Part shown: piece after piece, positions 19,381 through 27,473 of the stretch
Position numbering within the stretch: the first letter of the stretch is position 1
How the letters are laid out: each line of letters opens with the position of its first letter
DNA from: DASZHA01 sp049644325
GTDB lineage: Bacteria; Chloroflexota; Dormibacteria; DASZGP01
Direction of reading: 5' to 3'
Length of the DNA stretch: 64,000 nt
Assembly: GCA_049644325.1 (NCBI GenBank)
Contig: JBARRR010000061.1
Span: 26,653-90,652 of the forward strand
Notes under the pieces: model-generated
What the model was told of the DNA's origin: nothing
Database searches by the model: none
Seen by the model: only the letters and a program-made list of their open reading frames with translations
Translations under genes and position numbers: made by a program

Positions 19381-20154
19381 ATGCCCGGCCTGGTCACGCT
19401 GACAACTGATTTCGGCAGGCGCGACCCATACGTGGCCGCGCTCGAGGCCGCGGTGCTCAAGGTGGCGCCGGACACCCGCGTGGTCCACATCAGCCATGAC
19501 GTCCCCCGCGGCGACATCGTCACCGGCGCCTACCTGCTGGAGTACGCCAGTCGCGTGTTCGCGGAGGGCACCCGGCAGAGCCCTGTGCACCTGGGCGTTG
19601 TCGATCCCGGAGTTGGGTCAAACCGGCGCATGCTGGCGGTGGACTGCGCCGGCTTCTTCCTCGTCGGCCCGGACAATGGCCTGCTGCGTCGGGCGCTCCG
19701 CGGGCGCACCATCACCACAGTCGTGCTGCCCGCGACGGCCGATGCAGCGCCGACCTTCCAGTCGCGCGACATCATGGCGCCGGCGGCGGCGCGGCTGGCT
19801 GGAGGGGAGGGGGTGGCCTCCCTCGGCACTCCCACCCAAGTCGATATCGACCCTCCGGCACCGGGGCTGCCCGACCATGGCCCGGTGACCACCACCGTGG
19901 CCCACGTGGACGGCTTCGGCACCGTGGTCGTTGATGTCAGGTGCCCCGCCGTGCTGCCGGTGAACATGCTGCGCGTTGGGGGTCGGGAAATCTCGCTGGC
20001 AAGGACGTTCAGCGACGTGCCCAGCGGCCGGCTGGTGGCGTACCGCGGATCGATTGGCTACCTCGAGGTCGCGGTGCGCGACGGCAGCGCCGCTTCGGAG
20101 CTGGGCCTCAACCCCGGAGACAGGCTCGCGATCGAGGTCGTCGGGGGCCGTTAA
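19381..20154 (+). CDS. SAM hydrolase / DUF62 (SAM hydroxide adenosyltransferase)
   Basis: 257 residues, matching the family length. N-terminal LTTDFGRRDPYVAALEA, HISHDVPRGDI and GVVDPGVGS motifs are those of the DUF62/chlorinase-fluorinase fold, with NGLL as part of the SAM site; the C-terminal beta-barrel domain ends GDRLAIEVV. Members without the halogenase-specific insertion loop hydrolyse SAM to adenosine and methionine, which is the expected role here. It ends next to a strong hairpin shared with the convergent pilin gene. Confidence 0.9.
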   Translation: MPGLVTLTTDFGRRDPYVAALEAAVLKVAPDTRVVHISHDVPRGDIVTGAYLLEYASRVFAEGTRQSPVHLGVVDPGVGSNRRMLAVDCAGFFLVGPDNGLLRRALRGRTITTVVLPATADAAPTFQSRDIMAPAAARLAGGEGVASLGTPTQVDIDPPAPGLPDHGPVTTTVAHVDGFGTVVVDVRCPAVLPVNMLRVGGREISLARTFSDVPSGRLVAYRGSIGYLEVAVRDGSAASELGLNPGDRLAIEVVGGR

Positions 20155-20159
20155 ACAAA

Positions 20160-20188
20160 TCAGCGGTGGGTCGAATGCCCACCGCTGA
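20160..20188. terminator. Bidirectional hairpin between SAM hydrolase and pilin genes
   Basis: TCAGCGGTGGG (20160-20170) pairs with CCCACCGCTGA (20178-20188), a perfect 11-bp stem with a 7-nt loop. Read on the minus strand it is followed by a T-rich stretch (TTTGTTT), so it can terminate the pilin transcript. A near-identical core recurs at 46800-46827. Confidence 0.75.
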
Positions 20189-20202
20189 CCAAGGCGACTT
20201 CG

Positions 20203-20394
20203 CTACGTACCTAGGCCGCTGGTGATGTCGCTGAACACGTTGACCACCTGGTTGCCCAGGATGATGAGGACGACGATGACTACGACAGCGATAAGGACAA
20301 GGATCAAGGCGTATTCGACCATTCCCTGCCCAGCCTCGCTGTCACGATCGAAGAGACGGCTGATCCGCCCCGACAGACGTGACACTAACGTCAT
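20203..20394 (-). CDS. Flp/Fap-type pilin
   Basis: 63 residues from ATG 20394, preceded by GGAGG at ideal spacing. A short basic leader ends EAG, giving a type IV prepilin-peptidase site EAG|QGMVEYAL with Glu at +5 of the mature protein, followed by a long hydrophobic helix (about 22 residues). This is the Flp pilin signature of Tad pili. No tad/cpa secretion genes or prepilin peptidase lie in this window, so it is an orphan copy whose assembly genes must be elsewhere. Confidence 0.88.
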   Translation of the reverse strand: MTLVSRLSGRISRLFDRDSEAGQGMVEYALILVLIAVVVIVVLIILGNQVVNVFSDITSGLGT

Positions 20395-20564
20395 GATGCC
20401 TCCATTTGATAAGAACATTGCGGTAATGTAACGACACTCCAAGGAGTTCCTTGTCGGTCTCCTGTCGCAGTGCAGTGACAGGGAGGAAAACTCTTGTGTG
20501 TCAGGCACCCGCGGGCAGCCGGTTCAATTGAACGGCTTTGCACGACTGACCCGGGCCGGGGTCG

Positions 20565-21122
20565 TCAGGTAGCGGCGAAGACCAGCGAGTAGCCCTGGCC
20601 AGGGCGGTTCAGGACCTGGCAAGGCACGTCCAACCGTTTGAGGATCTTGCGCAACCGCTGGACGTAATTCCGGACCTCCTCAGGGTATAGAGCCGGGTCC
20701 GCCCAGGCCTGGGCGAGGATCTGCGGGGCGCTGAAGTAGCGATGAGGGTGGTTGAGCAGGAACGCGAGCAGCTGGTACTCCCGCCGCGTCAGCGCGGCCT
20801 CCCGACCCTGGTGTCGGAGGACGCGCCCTTCGGGGTCGATCCACAATCCCTGCAGCTCCCAGACGCGCTGGTACCACAGCTCGAGGCGCTCCAGGTATCC
20901 CTCCATCTGGTTCTCGATGATGGCAAGGTCGGTCGCTGCCGCCTGCTGCGCCGGTGGAGGGAGTTTCTGGATGTCGCGCTCGACCCTCTTCAGGAGCCCA
21001 CGCTTGAACTGCAGGAGGTCGGCGTAGACGCTCAGCCAGTGCCGCGCGTCCTCCCAGTGCTGGGTCGTGAGGTCTTCCCCTTCGAGGGGAACGGACAGTT
21101 TGCGCTCAGTTTGCTTGGCCAT
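20565..21122 (-). CDS. Winged-helix regulator with N-terminal helical domain, no receiver
   Basis: 185 residues; AGGAGG precedes the ATG. The C-terminal 90 residues form an OmpR/PhoB-type winged helix: REAALTRREYQLLAFLLNHP, ...ILAQAW, EEVRNYVQRLRKILKRL, and GQGYSLV in the wing. The N-terminal part (about residues 20-95) has no phospho-acceptor receiver fold; it is an all-helical region (EDARHWLSVYADLLQFKRGL...VWELQGLWID) that closely resembles the divergently encoded protein at 21232. It may dimerise or sense through that domain. Targets unknown; the divergent gene is the obvious candidate. Confidence 0.8.
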   Translation of the reverse strand: MAKQTERKLSVPLEGEDLTTQHWEDARHWLSVYADLLQFKRGLLKRVERDIQKLPPPAQQAAATDLAIIENQMEGYLERLELWYQRVWELQGLWIDPEGRVLRHQGREAALTRREYQLLAFLLNHPHRYFSAPQILAQAWADPALYPEEVRNYVQRLRKILKRLDVPCQVLNRPGQGYSLVFAAT

Positions 21123-21231
21123 GGCCTCCTATCGCGATCAGGCCCAATTCTAGAAGGGCACCACCCACGTACGGAACACCTCGCCATTCTTATTGCTGAG
21201 GTTGTTATGGCTTGGCAGTTATTACGATGGA

Positions 21232-21570
21232 GTGACTCTTCACGAGAAAGCTCCCCTTCGGCCGGAGTTGGCCGCCGCGATCCGAGGTGCCGACCCCGAC
21301 CAGACCATGGACGGCGAAGCCGACATGGGCACCGCCTCCCTTGAGGAAGCCCTGTTCTGGGTCGGCGTTTACCGCGAGATCCTGGCCATGGAGGAGAAGG
21401 TGATGGACAGGGTCCGGCAGCTGATGTCCGCGCAATCGCCGCTGGTTCGGAAAGAGGTCGAGCTGACCAATGTGCCGGTGATCGCGTCCCAGGTTTCCAG
21501 GTTCCGGCATCGGCATGACCACTGGAAGCTGAAGGTCAGCGAGTTGCAGGGCTTGGATGGGGCGGCCTAG
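21232..21570 (+). CDS. Stand-alone helical-domain protein, paralogue of the neighbouring regulator's N-terminus
   Basis: 112 residues if started at GTG 21232; a TTG at 21193 is possible. No DNA-binding part. Residues about 37-110 (EEALFWVGVYREILAMEEKV...RHDHWKLKVSELQGLD) align by eye along their whole length with the helical domain of the divergent regulator: shared E-A--W---Y--L, -RV, and R---W--KV-ELQGL positions. The domain is otherwise unrecognised. It is followed 37 nt downstream by the histidine-rich gene, probably in the same transcript. Confidence 0.7.
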   Translation: MTLHEKAPLRPELAAAIRGADPDQTMDGEADMGTASLEEALFWVGVYREILAMEEKVMDRVRQLMSAQSPLVRKEVELTNVPVIASQVSRFRHRHDHWKLKVSELQGLDGAA

Positions 21571-21607
21571 CGGCATCGCATCCCACCAGCGTGCGGAGGT
21601 AGGCAGA

Positions 21608-21940
21608 GTGCAAGAAACCCACCGCGTAAAGCGGGCCCTCGACAAGATGAGCCATACCCGCGGAGCCGAGGCCGGCGATAAGCCGAAGGCTGAGAAAGGT
21701 CGGGCCCAGGAGTTCCCTCACCACGAGCACTTGGAGCTGACCCATGTACACGGGCATTCGCACGTTACCCATTACCGCGAGCCGGGTGAACGGGATGAGT
21801 GGTCTCACCTCACCACGACCCACGAGCACGAGCACAATCATCCACGGCTCACCCACATGCACGTGCCCCACGAGGAGCTCCAGCTCGAGCATGTGCACGA
21901 GGCTCACCACCATGACCATGGGGAGTCTCCGGGGCACTGA
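21608..21940 (+). CDS. Histidine-rich protein (putative metal-binding)
   Basis: 110 residues from GTG 21608, chosen because GGAGGT lies 7 nt upstream. After a basic N-terminal 35 residues the chain is packed with His: 25 of 110 residues, in runs such as THVHGHSHVTH, THEHEHNH and HEAHHHDH. There is no signal peptide, membrane segment or Cys. Composition suggests binding or buffering of Ni, Zn, Cu or Co, as in nickel-storage proteins, but no family is recognised. It lies downstream of the helical-domain gene and 27 nt before a tRNA. Confidence 0.75.
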   Translation: MQETHRVKRALDKMSHTRGAEAGDKPKAEKGRAQEFPHHEHLELTHVHGHSHVTHYREPGERDEWSHLTTTHEHEHNHPRLTHMHVPHEELQLEHVHEAHHHDHGESPGH

Positions 21941-21967
21941 GCCCCCGCTGCTACCCTCTGGCTTGGT

Positions 21968-22039
21968 GCCGACGTAGCTCAGGGGTAGAGCAACGGTTTC
22001 GTAAACCGTCGGTCGGGAGTTCGAATCTCCCCGTCGGCT
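21968..22039 (+). tRNA. tRNA-Thr (anticodon CGT)
   Basis: 72 nt. The acceptor stem GCCGACG/CGTCGGC is fully paired, the D arm reads GCTCAGGGGTAGAGC, the anticodon stem ACGGT/ACCGT encloses TTCGTAA giving anticodon CGT (Thr, codon ACG), and the T arm GGGAG-TTCGAAT-CTCCC is canonical. The 3' CCA is not encoded. Confidence 0.96.
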
Positions 22040-22163
22040 TCCATTCCCGCTGAGCCAGAATGTCGAGAACAGGGTCCCTCGATCGACGTCCCCAATGCAG
22101 GTCCCAATTGGGCCGAGAGAAAAGAGGCGCCACGGCTGGCGCCATTGGAGAAGGAGCGTAGAT

Positions 22164-22556
22164 ATGTTCAAGCCGCAAGCGGCATTCAGTGGTTTTTCGG
22201 TCAACGACCTGGCCAAGGCCAAGGAGTTCTACCAGGGAACCCTTGGCGTGCAGGTCGAAGAGGAAGGCGAAGGCATGGGGATAAGGATTCATCTGCCCGG
22301 CGGTGGCACGGTGTTCGTCTACGACAAGCCCGACCACCAACCAGCCTCCTTCACCATCCTCAACTTCGTTGTCGACGACATCGACGGCGCCGTCGATGAG
22401 CTGACAGGTCGAGGCGTGCAATTCGAGCACTATGACAATGGGGCCAAGACCGATGACAAAGGCATCGCCCGGGGCAGGTCACAGAACATGGGCCCCGACA
22501 TCGCCTGGTTCAAGGATCCCGCCGGCAATTTCCTCTCGGTGCTCCAGGACAGCTGA
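22164..22556 (+). CDS. Glyoxalase/VOC-superfamily protein
   Basis: 130 residues from ATG 22164, with GAAGGAG upstream. One vicinal-oxygen-chelate domain made of two beta-alpha-beta-beta-beta halves: [20 protein letters not shown], then [18 protein letters not shown], and [14 protein letters not shown] at the end. The DPxGN ending is typical of the small bleomycin-resistance/glyoxalase-like group. The substrate cannot be predicted. Single-gene unit between tRNA-Thr and a convergent two-component system. Confidence 0.85.
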   Translation: MFKPQAAFSGFSVNDLAKAKEFYQGTLGVQVEEEGEGMGIRIHLPGGGTVFVYDKPDHQPASFTILNFVVDDIDGAVDELTGRGVQFEHYDNGAKTDDKGIARGRSQNMGPDIAWFKDPAGNFLSVLQDS

Positions 22557-22576
22557 CCATAGCCGTCTCGAGCCTG

Positions 22577-23698
22577 TCAGGCGATCGCTAGTGTGAAGCG
22601 CATGGTGGTGCCCGACCCCGGCTGACTAGCGGCCTCGATGGCGCCGCCGTGCGCGACGACAAGGTCGCGGGCGATGGCGAGGCCGAGCCCTGACCCCGAC
22701 GACGAGGATCCCTTGACGAACCGTTCGAAGATGTCGGGCAGCAGCTCTGGCGCAATGCCGTCTCCGCTGTCGCGGACCGATACCTCGAGGACGTCGCCCG
22801 AGCGCTTGACGGCCGCGTCCACCGAGCCGCCTGAGGGCGTGTGTCGGATCGCATTGCTGATGAGGTTGGAGACCACCGACTGAATCCGCGCGGGGTCCGC
22901 CTGCACCAGGGGGAGGTCCGGCTGCAGGTCCGCGGTCACGCGCACGCCCGCGCCTTCGGCCGCCCCGGCGAACAACGCCAGTGTCTCGTTCACCAGCAGA
23001 CCGACGTCGACGGGCTCCCGCCTCAAGGTGAGGCCCCCCGCGTCCGCCAGCGCCAGGGTGCGGAGGTCCTCGATCAGGCCCTCCAGGGTCCGCGCCGCCT
23101 CGAGCACCGGCGCCACGTGTTCGGGGTCACCAGGGTATACGCCGTCGACGATACCCTCCGCCCGGCCGCGGATCACCGACAGCGGCGTGCGCAGCTCGTG
23201 CGTCACGTCGGCCAGGAAGGTCCGCCGCCGGGTGTCGGTCGCCTCCAGCTGCTCCGCCATTTCGTTGAAGGCGCGCGCCACGGTTCGCACCTCGCGGGGC
23301 CCGCGCTCCCGGACGCGGACCGTGAGATCGCCGGCCTCGATCTGGCTGGCGGCATCGACCAGGTCGCCGACGGGGCGGGTGAAGCGCCGGACCATCCGCC
23401 CGCCGCTGCTGAACGCAATGACCACCAGCACCAGCAGGGCCAGCGACGCCAGGCGCACAACCGTGGCCGCACCTGTGACGCCGAGGACGTTGGCCACGAG
23501 CCAGGCCGCCAGCACCACGGCGCCGGTGATGGCGAAGAAGAAGCCGGCCAGCCACAATGCCACGCGGCGCATGAACCGCCGGCCAGGACGGCGTCCCCAA
23601 CCCCGCATGCCCTGTCGCCAGGAACCACTTGGGGGCCACGCCTCGTTCTCCGGCCACCAGGGCGGCCGTCGGTCCGCCTGTGGCCGACGGTGGCTCAT
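22577..23698 (-). CDS. Sensor histidine kinase (HAMP type)
   Basis: 373 residues. A hydrophilic, Arg-rich N-terminus, two closely spaced membrane helices (about residues 48-100), a HAMP linker (RRFTRPVGDLVDAASQIEAGDL), the HisKA dimerisation helix with phospho-acceptor His in FLADVTHELRTPLSVI, and a HATPase_c domain with N box (NLISNAIRHTP), DSGDGI and GSGLGLAIA. The extracytoplasmic loop is nearly absent, so it may sense at the membrane. Start codon overlaps the regulator's stop by 4 nt. Confidence 0.93.
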   Translation of the reverse strand: MSHRRPQADRRPPWWPENEAWPPSGSWRQGMRGWGRRPGRRFMRRVALWLAGFFFAITGAVVLAAWLVANVLGVTGAATVVRLASLALLVLVVIAFSSGGRMVRRFTRPVGDLVDAASQIEAGDLTVRVRERGPREVRTVARAFNEMAEQLEATDTRRRTFLADVTHELRTPLSVIRGRAEGIVDGVYPGDPEHVAPVLEAARTLEGLIEDLRTLALADAGGLTLRREPVDVGLLVNETLALFAGAAEGAGVRVTADLQPDLPLVQADPARIQSVVSNLISNAIRHTPSGGSVDAAVKRSGDVLEVSVRDSGDGIAPELLPDIFERFVKGSSSSGSGLGLAIARDLVVAHGGAIEAASQPGSGTTMRFTLAIA

Positions 23699-24384
23699 TC
23701 TCGGTGGCCGGCGAAGCGATAGCCGACGCCGTAGACAGTCTGGAGGTAACGCGGCGAGCCGGGCTCCGGCTCCAGCTTGCGGCGAATGTTCTTGACATGA
23801 GCGTCGATGGCGCGTTCGTAGGACTCGAAAGCCACCCCGTGCACGGCGTCGAGCAACTGGGCTCGCGTGAAGACCCGTCCCGGCTCGCGGGCCAATGCCG
23901 CCAGCAGCTGGAACTCGGTCGGGGTCAACTCAACCCGGCGGCCGCCTATCCGCGCCTCCATCCGGGGCAGGTCAAGCTCGATGTCGTCACCCACTCGGAG
24001 CACAGGCGGCCCTGTTGCCGCGACCTCGGCCCGGCGGAGAACGGCGCGGACCCTGGCCACCAGCTCCTTGGGGCTGAACGGCTTGGTCATGTAGTCGTCG
24101 GCGCCGAGCTCCAAGCCGACCAGCTTGTCCGACTCGTCGCTACGAGCGGTGAGCATGATGATCGGCACCGGGTTGTCCTTTCGGAGAGCTCGGGTGACCT
24201 CGAGACCGTCGAGCCCGGGCAAGCCAAGGTCGAGGACCACGAGATCGGGGCGACCGGCGGTCACCGCCCTTACGGCGCCCCGCCCATCCGTCGCCTCCAG
24301 CACCGAGAAACCGACCGCCTCGAGGTGATCCCGCACCAGTCGGACTATCTCCGGTTCATCGTCGACGACGAGGATGGTGGCCAT
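23695..24384 (-). CDS. Response regulator, OmpR/PhoB family
   Basis: 229 residues: receiver domain with acidic pair DDE, phospho-acceptor Asp in VVLDLGLPGLDG and Lys in MTKPFSPKELVARV, followed by a winged helix (VELTPTEFQLLAALAREPG to TVYGVGYRFAG). Partner of the kinase encoded directly downstream. TACCAT exactly 6 nt before ATG suggests a leaderless transcript. Confidence 0.95.
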   Translation of the reverse strand: MATILVVDDEPEIVRLVRDHLEAVGFSVLEATDGRGAVRAVTAGRPDLVVLDLGLPGLDGLEVTRALRKDNPVPIIMLTARSDESDKLVGLELGADDYMTKPFSPKELVARVRAVLRRAEVAATGPPVLRVGDDIELDLPRMEARIGGRRVELTPTEFQLLAALAREPGRVFTRAQLLDAVHGVAFESYERAIDAHVKNIRRKLEPEPGSPRYLQTVYGVGYRFAGHRE

Positions 24385-24390
24385 GGCGTG

Positions 24391-24396
24391 ATGGTA
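24391..24396 (-). promoter_or_regulatory. -10-like hexamer for the regulator/kinase operon
   Basis: TACCAT on the minus strand, 6 nt before ATG 24384. Confidence 0.5.
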
Positions 24397-24449
24397 GAGC
24401 CCAAAACGGGCCGGAGACGAATCGGTCCCCGGCCCGTTGCGGTTGGCGC

Positions 24450-24863
24450 TCAGGTCACCGGTGGCTTATCGGCGCCCTCGCCGGCACCGGGCTCAGCGGT
24501 CGCGGTCCCGTGGGCCTTGTCGTGCCAGGACTTCAGCTTCTCCTCGATCACCGGCGGGACGTCCCAATCGCGGTTGCCCCCGGGACCGTGGCTACGGCCC
24601 CCAGGCCCGTGGCTATGGCCACTCCAGCCGCGACCGCCCCAGTAGCCGCCCCATCTCCTGCGCCGGAAGACCAGCAGCAGAAGGAATATGAGGAACAGCA
24701 GCGGGAAGAAGCCGAAGCCGAAACCTCCCCTCTCGACAATCACGGTTCCGTTGCCCGAGCTGGCCACGTTGGCGGCCAGGCCGGCACTGTATGCGAACCA
24801 GGCGACCAAACCGACGATTAGGCCGGTGAGCCCCACCCAGATCAATCCGAATCCTCTACGCAT
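24450..24863 (-). CDS. Two-helix membrane protein with Gly/His/Arg-rich segment
   Basis: 137 residues from ATG 24863 (AAGGAGG upstream; an ATG 30 nt earlier lacks a site). Two membrane helices (about 5-25 and 45-65) are separated by a short loop, followed by a basic RRRRWGG and a Gly/Trp/His-rich stretch (GGYWGGRGWSGHSHGPGG), then an acidic/Lys helical tail. No family recognised. Lies 65 nt upstream of the two-component genes on the same strand and might be a sensed or controlled envelope protein. Confidence 0.65.
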   Translation of the reverse strand: MRRGFGLIWVGLTGLIVGLVAWFAYSAGLAANVASSGNGTVIVERGGFGFGFFPLLFLIFLLLLVFRRRRWGGYWGGRGWSGHSHGPGGRSHGPGGNRDWDVPPVIEEKLKSWHDKAHGTATAEPGAGEGADKPPVT

Positions 24864-24979
24864 CAGAGATGCCTCCTTGTAGGTGAAAACCAATGACCCC
24901 AGCGTCGGACGGACCTGTGAATTGGGTGTGAAGGCCCGGTGCAGGGATTGTGATGGCCGGCGCTATCGCCGACTAAGGA

Positions 24980-25156
24980 TCAGAGCCAGTCGATCCGGCG
25001 AAACAGGATGTAGAGGCTGACGCACGCGATTAGCAGCAGGGCCGCGGAGGCGACCACACCCCAGCTTTCCTGGTAACCGGGGAAGGGCACGTTCATCCCG
25101 TAGTAGCCGGCGATCAGGGCAGGCACCGCGATGATCGCCGCCCAGCTGCTGACCTT
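24980..25156 (-). pseudogene. Remnant of a CorA-type Mg2+/Co2+ channel (C-terminus only)
   Basis: In the minus frame 25156-24980 an uninterrupted 58-residue stretch reads as the CorA C-terminus: SSWAAIIAVPALIAGYYGMN followed by VPFPG, a second membrane helix, and YILFRRIDWL then TGA. The GMN selectivity-filter motif is intact. Upstream of 25156 similarity stops abruptly and no start codon or N-terminal domain follows, so the first 250 or so residues are missing. The rest of the 24864-25239 interval shows nothing else recognisable. Confidence 0.75.
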
Positions 25157-25239
25157 AAACCCGGGTCAGAACTGGGTGGTCGGCCATCTGGGGAATCGTA
25201 ATCTGAGGCGACACGCGCTACCCGGCAGCGGGTCGACGA

Positions 25240-26085
25240 TTAGGTGCTGACCGAGCTCCCGCAGGTGGCGTCGCCGGAGATGTGCAGCTTGAGCCCGGTG
25301 CTCTGCTCGGTGACGTCGCCGTTCCAGTGGCCGCCGGTGGTGCTGGCCGTGCCGCTGGAAGGATCCATGTTGATGTAGAAGTGGCTGTTATTGGCGATGG
25401 TGATGCCCATCCAATAGACGCTCACGATGAACAGATCGGGCTTGCCACCGACCTGCGCAAGGGCCGTCACCCCCACGCTATTGCCCTGAGGCAGGGTGGT
25501 GCACTGCACCCGGGCGGAGGTCAGCTGGCCGCTGAGGGTTCCGCCGGAGGCGGTCCCGGTGACCGTGAGGGACGCGCTCCCAGGCTGCTGGTTGGCGCAG
25601 TCGACCGTCATCGCTAGAGAGGTCACCGCCCCGATGGTGCCGGGATGGGCGGCCGCGGCCTTGTCCTCGGTGAGGGTCGAGTCGACCTTGGCGCCCTGGG
25701 CCGCGTCGAAACCGGAGACCCCGCTTCCGTTGAACTCACGTTGCGCGTAGGTGGCCCCAGACCCGGTGGCGGCCCTGACGTTGACCGACTGCGCCTGGAT
25801 CGAGATCACCAGCGTCATGCCGTTTGCCGGCTGGCCCGCTATTTGCCCGAACATCCGGATCGCCGACCCGTTCACCCGTGGCTCGTTGCACGACACGGAG
25901 GAGAACTTGATATTGCCGGCGACGGCGGCGTCGCCCTTGGTGGTCCCGCTTGCCGTCGGCGGACCCGAGGGGGTGGGGGAGCTGGTGGCTGCGGGGGTGC
26001 CGCCGCCTGTTGACGAGCTGCCGCAGGCCGCCACGGCCACGACCAGGAGGGCAGAGGCGGCAATCTGCCGCTTCACCAGGTCCAC
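25240..26085 (-). CDS. Secreted lipoprotein, unknown (LpqH-like layout)
   Basis: 281 residues from GTG 26085; a second GTG three codons later (26076) has better spacing to GGAAGG. Signal peptide of type II with lipobox VAAC at about residues 18-21, then a Ser/Thr/Gly/Pro-rich linker (25-50) and a beta-rich domain with paired cysteines. Layout recalls mycobacterial LpqH/19-kDa-type lipoproteins (a repeated NGMTLVISIQ... and ISGDATCG end), but I claim only a lipoprotein. Monocistronic between the CorA remnant and gdhA. Confidence 0.8.
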   Translation of the reverse strand: MDLVKRQIAASALLVVAVAACGSSSTGGGTPAATSSPTPSGPPTASGTTKGDAAVAGNIKFSSVSCNEPRVNGSAIRMFGQIAGQPANGMTLVISIQAQSVNVRAATGSGATYAQREFNGSGVSGFDAAQGAKVDSTLTEDKAAAAHPGTIGAVTSLAMTVDCANQQPGSASLTVTGTASGGTLSGQLTSARVQCTTLPQGNSVGVTALAQVGGKPDLFIVSVYWMGITIANNSHFYINMDPSSGTASTTGGHWNGDVTEQSTGLKLHISGDATCGSSVST

Positions 26086-26172
26086 CCTTCCCGAGGCATG
26101 AGGCGACTGTCCGTGCGGCCGTGGACAGTGTCAAGTTAATAGTTGTGTGCGCCCCTGCCCGCGGGAAGCGGA

Positions 26173-27411
26173 TCAGGGATAGATGCCGCGCACCGTGGTG
26201 GCGTTGGCCACCTTCTCGACGGCGATGCTGTACGCCGCCTGTCGCAGGGTTGTGAGTTGCTCGCCGGCGACCGTATCGACATAGTCGAAGGCCCGTCGCA
26301 TCAGGCCTTCCAGCCGCTGGTTGACGTCCGCCTCCTCCCAGAAGAACGCCTGCAGCGCCTGCACCCACTCGAAGTAGGAGACGACGACACCGCCGGCGTT
26401 GGCCAGGATGTCGGGGACGACCATGACGCCGCGCTCGCGCAGGACGAGGTCCGCATCGGGCACCGTGGGGCCGTTGGCCCCCTCCACGACAACCGTGCAC
26501 CTCATTTCCTGCGCCACCTCGGCGGTGATCTGCCCCTCAAGGGCCGCCGGCACGAGCATGGTGCAGTCAGCCGTTAGCAGCTCCTGGTTGCTGATCGGGG
26601 TGGCGTTCGGGTATTCGGTGATCGAGCCGGTCCGGGCCAGGTGGTCACCGAGGTCCTTCATATCGAAGCCGTCCGGGTTCCAGATCGCGCCGTGGACGTC
26701 GCTGATGCCGGCGATCCTGGCCCCGGCTTCCGCCAGGAGGAGGGCCGAGACCCAGCCCACGTTGCCGCAACCCTGGACCGCGACCGTGGCGTCGCCGGGA
26801 GCAATCCCCAGTTTGCTCAGCGCCTTGAGGGCGATCGTGGTGACCCCGCGGCCGGTGGCCTCCTGCCGGCCCAGCGAACCCCCGATGTGCACAGGCTTCC
26901 CCGTAATCACAGCGGGCATGGAGTAGCCGGCGTGCATGCTGAGGGTGTCCATGAACCACGCCATGGTCTGGGCGTTGGTGCCGACGTCGGGCGCCGGGAT
27001 GTCGCTGTGCTGATCGACGAAGATGGCAACCTCGGTGGCGAACCGGCGGGTCAGCTTCTCCAGCTCCCGTACGGACATCTTGCCCGGTTCGCAGGCGACC
27101 CCTCCCTTGGCGCCACCGAAGGGGATGTCCAGCAACGCCGTCTTCCAGCTCATCCACATCGACAGCGCCCGGACCTCGTCGAGGTCGACCGACGGATGGT
27201 ATCGGAGACCGCCCTTGGCCGGACCGCGGGTGATGTTGTGCTGGACGCGATAGCCGCTGAACACCCGCACCCTGCCGTTGTCCATCTTCACCGGGAAGTT
27301 GACCACCAGCTCCCGCTGCGGGACCCTCAAGACCGCGCGCAGCGATGGGTCAAGACCCATCGCCTCGGCCGCCTCATCGAACTGCCGCTGAGCCACCTGC
27401 CAAGCGTTCAT
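26173..27411 (-). CDS. gdhA: Glutamate dehydrogenase (Glu/Leu/Phe/Val dehydrogenase family)
   Basis: 412 residues from ATG 27411; the open frame extends 64 codons further but that part is low-complexity. Motifs: GGLRYHPSVDLDEVRALSMW and the catalytic-Lys segment PFGGAKGG, ADVGTN-like PAPDVGTNAQTM, and the dinucleotide-binding AVQGCGNVG; C-terminal NAGGVVVSYFEW fits. Catalyses reversible oxidative deamination of glutamate to 2-oxoglutarate and ammonia; coenzyme preference is not certain. TACATT lies 9 nt before the ATG. Confidence 0.93.
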   Translation of the reverse strand: MNAWQVAQRQFDEAAEAMGLDPSLRAVLRVPQRELVVNFPVKMDNGRVRVFSGYRVQHNITRGPAKGGLRYHPSVDLDEVRALSMWMSWKTALLDIPFGGAKGGVACEPGKMSVRELEKLTRRFATEVAIFVDQHSDIPAPDVGTNAQTMAWFMDTLSMHAGYSMPAVITGKPVHIGGSLGRQEATGRGVTTIALKALSKLGIAPGDATVAVQGCGNVGWVSALLLAEAGARIAGISDVHGAIWNPDGFDMKDLGDHLARTGSITEYPNATPISNQELLTADCTMLVPAALEGQITAEVAQEMRCTVVVEGANGPTVPDADLVLRERGVMVVPDILANAGGVVVSYFEWVQALQAFFWEEADVNQRLEGLMRRAFDYVDTVAGEQLTTLRQAAYSIAVEKVANATTVRGIYP

Positions 27412-27461
27412 CGCCCCGGTAATGTAACTCCGCCGCCGTACGCCGTTGCAGCCGCGGGCAC

Positions 27462-27467
27462 TAGGAT
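27462..27467 (+). promoter_or_regulatory. -10-like hexamer, leaderless start of LLM gene
   Basis: TAGGAT, 6 nt, ATG 27474; no Shine-Dalgarno sequence. Confidence 0.55.
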
Positions 27468-27473
27468 CGAGCC

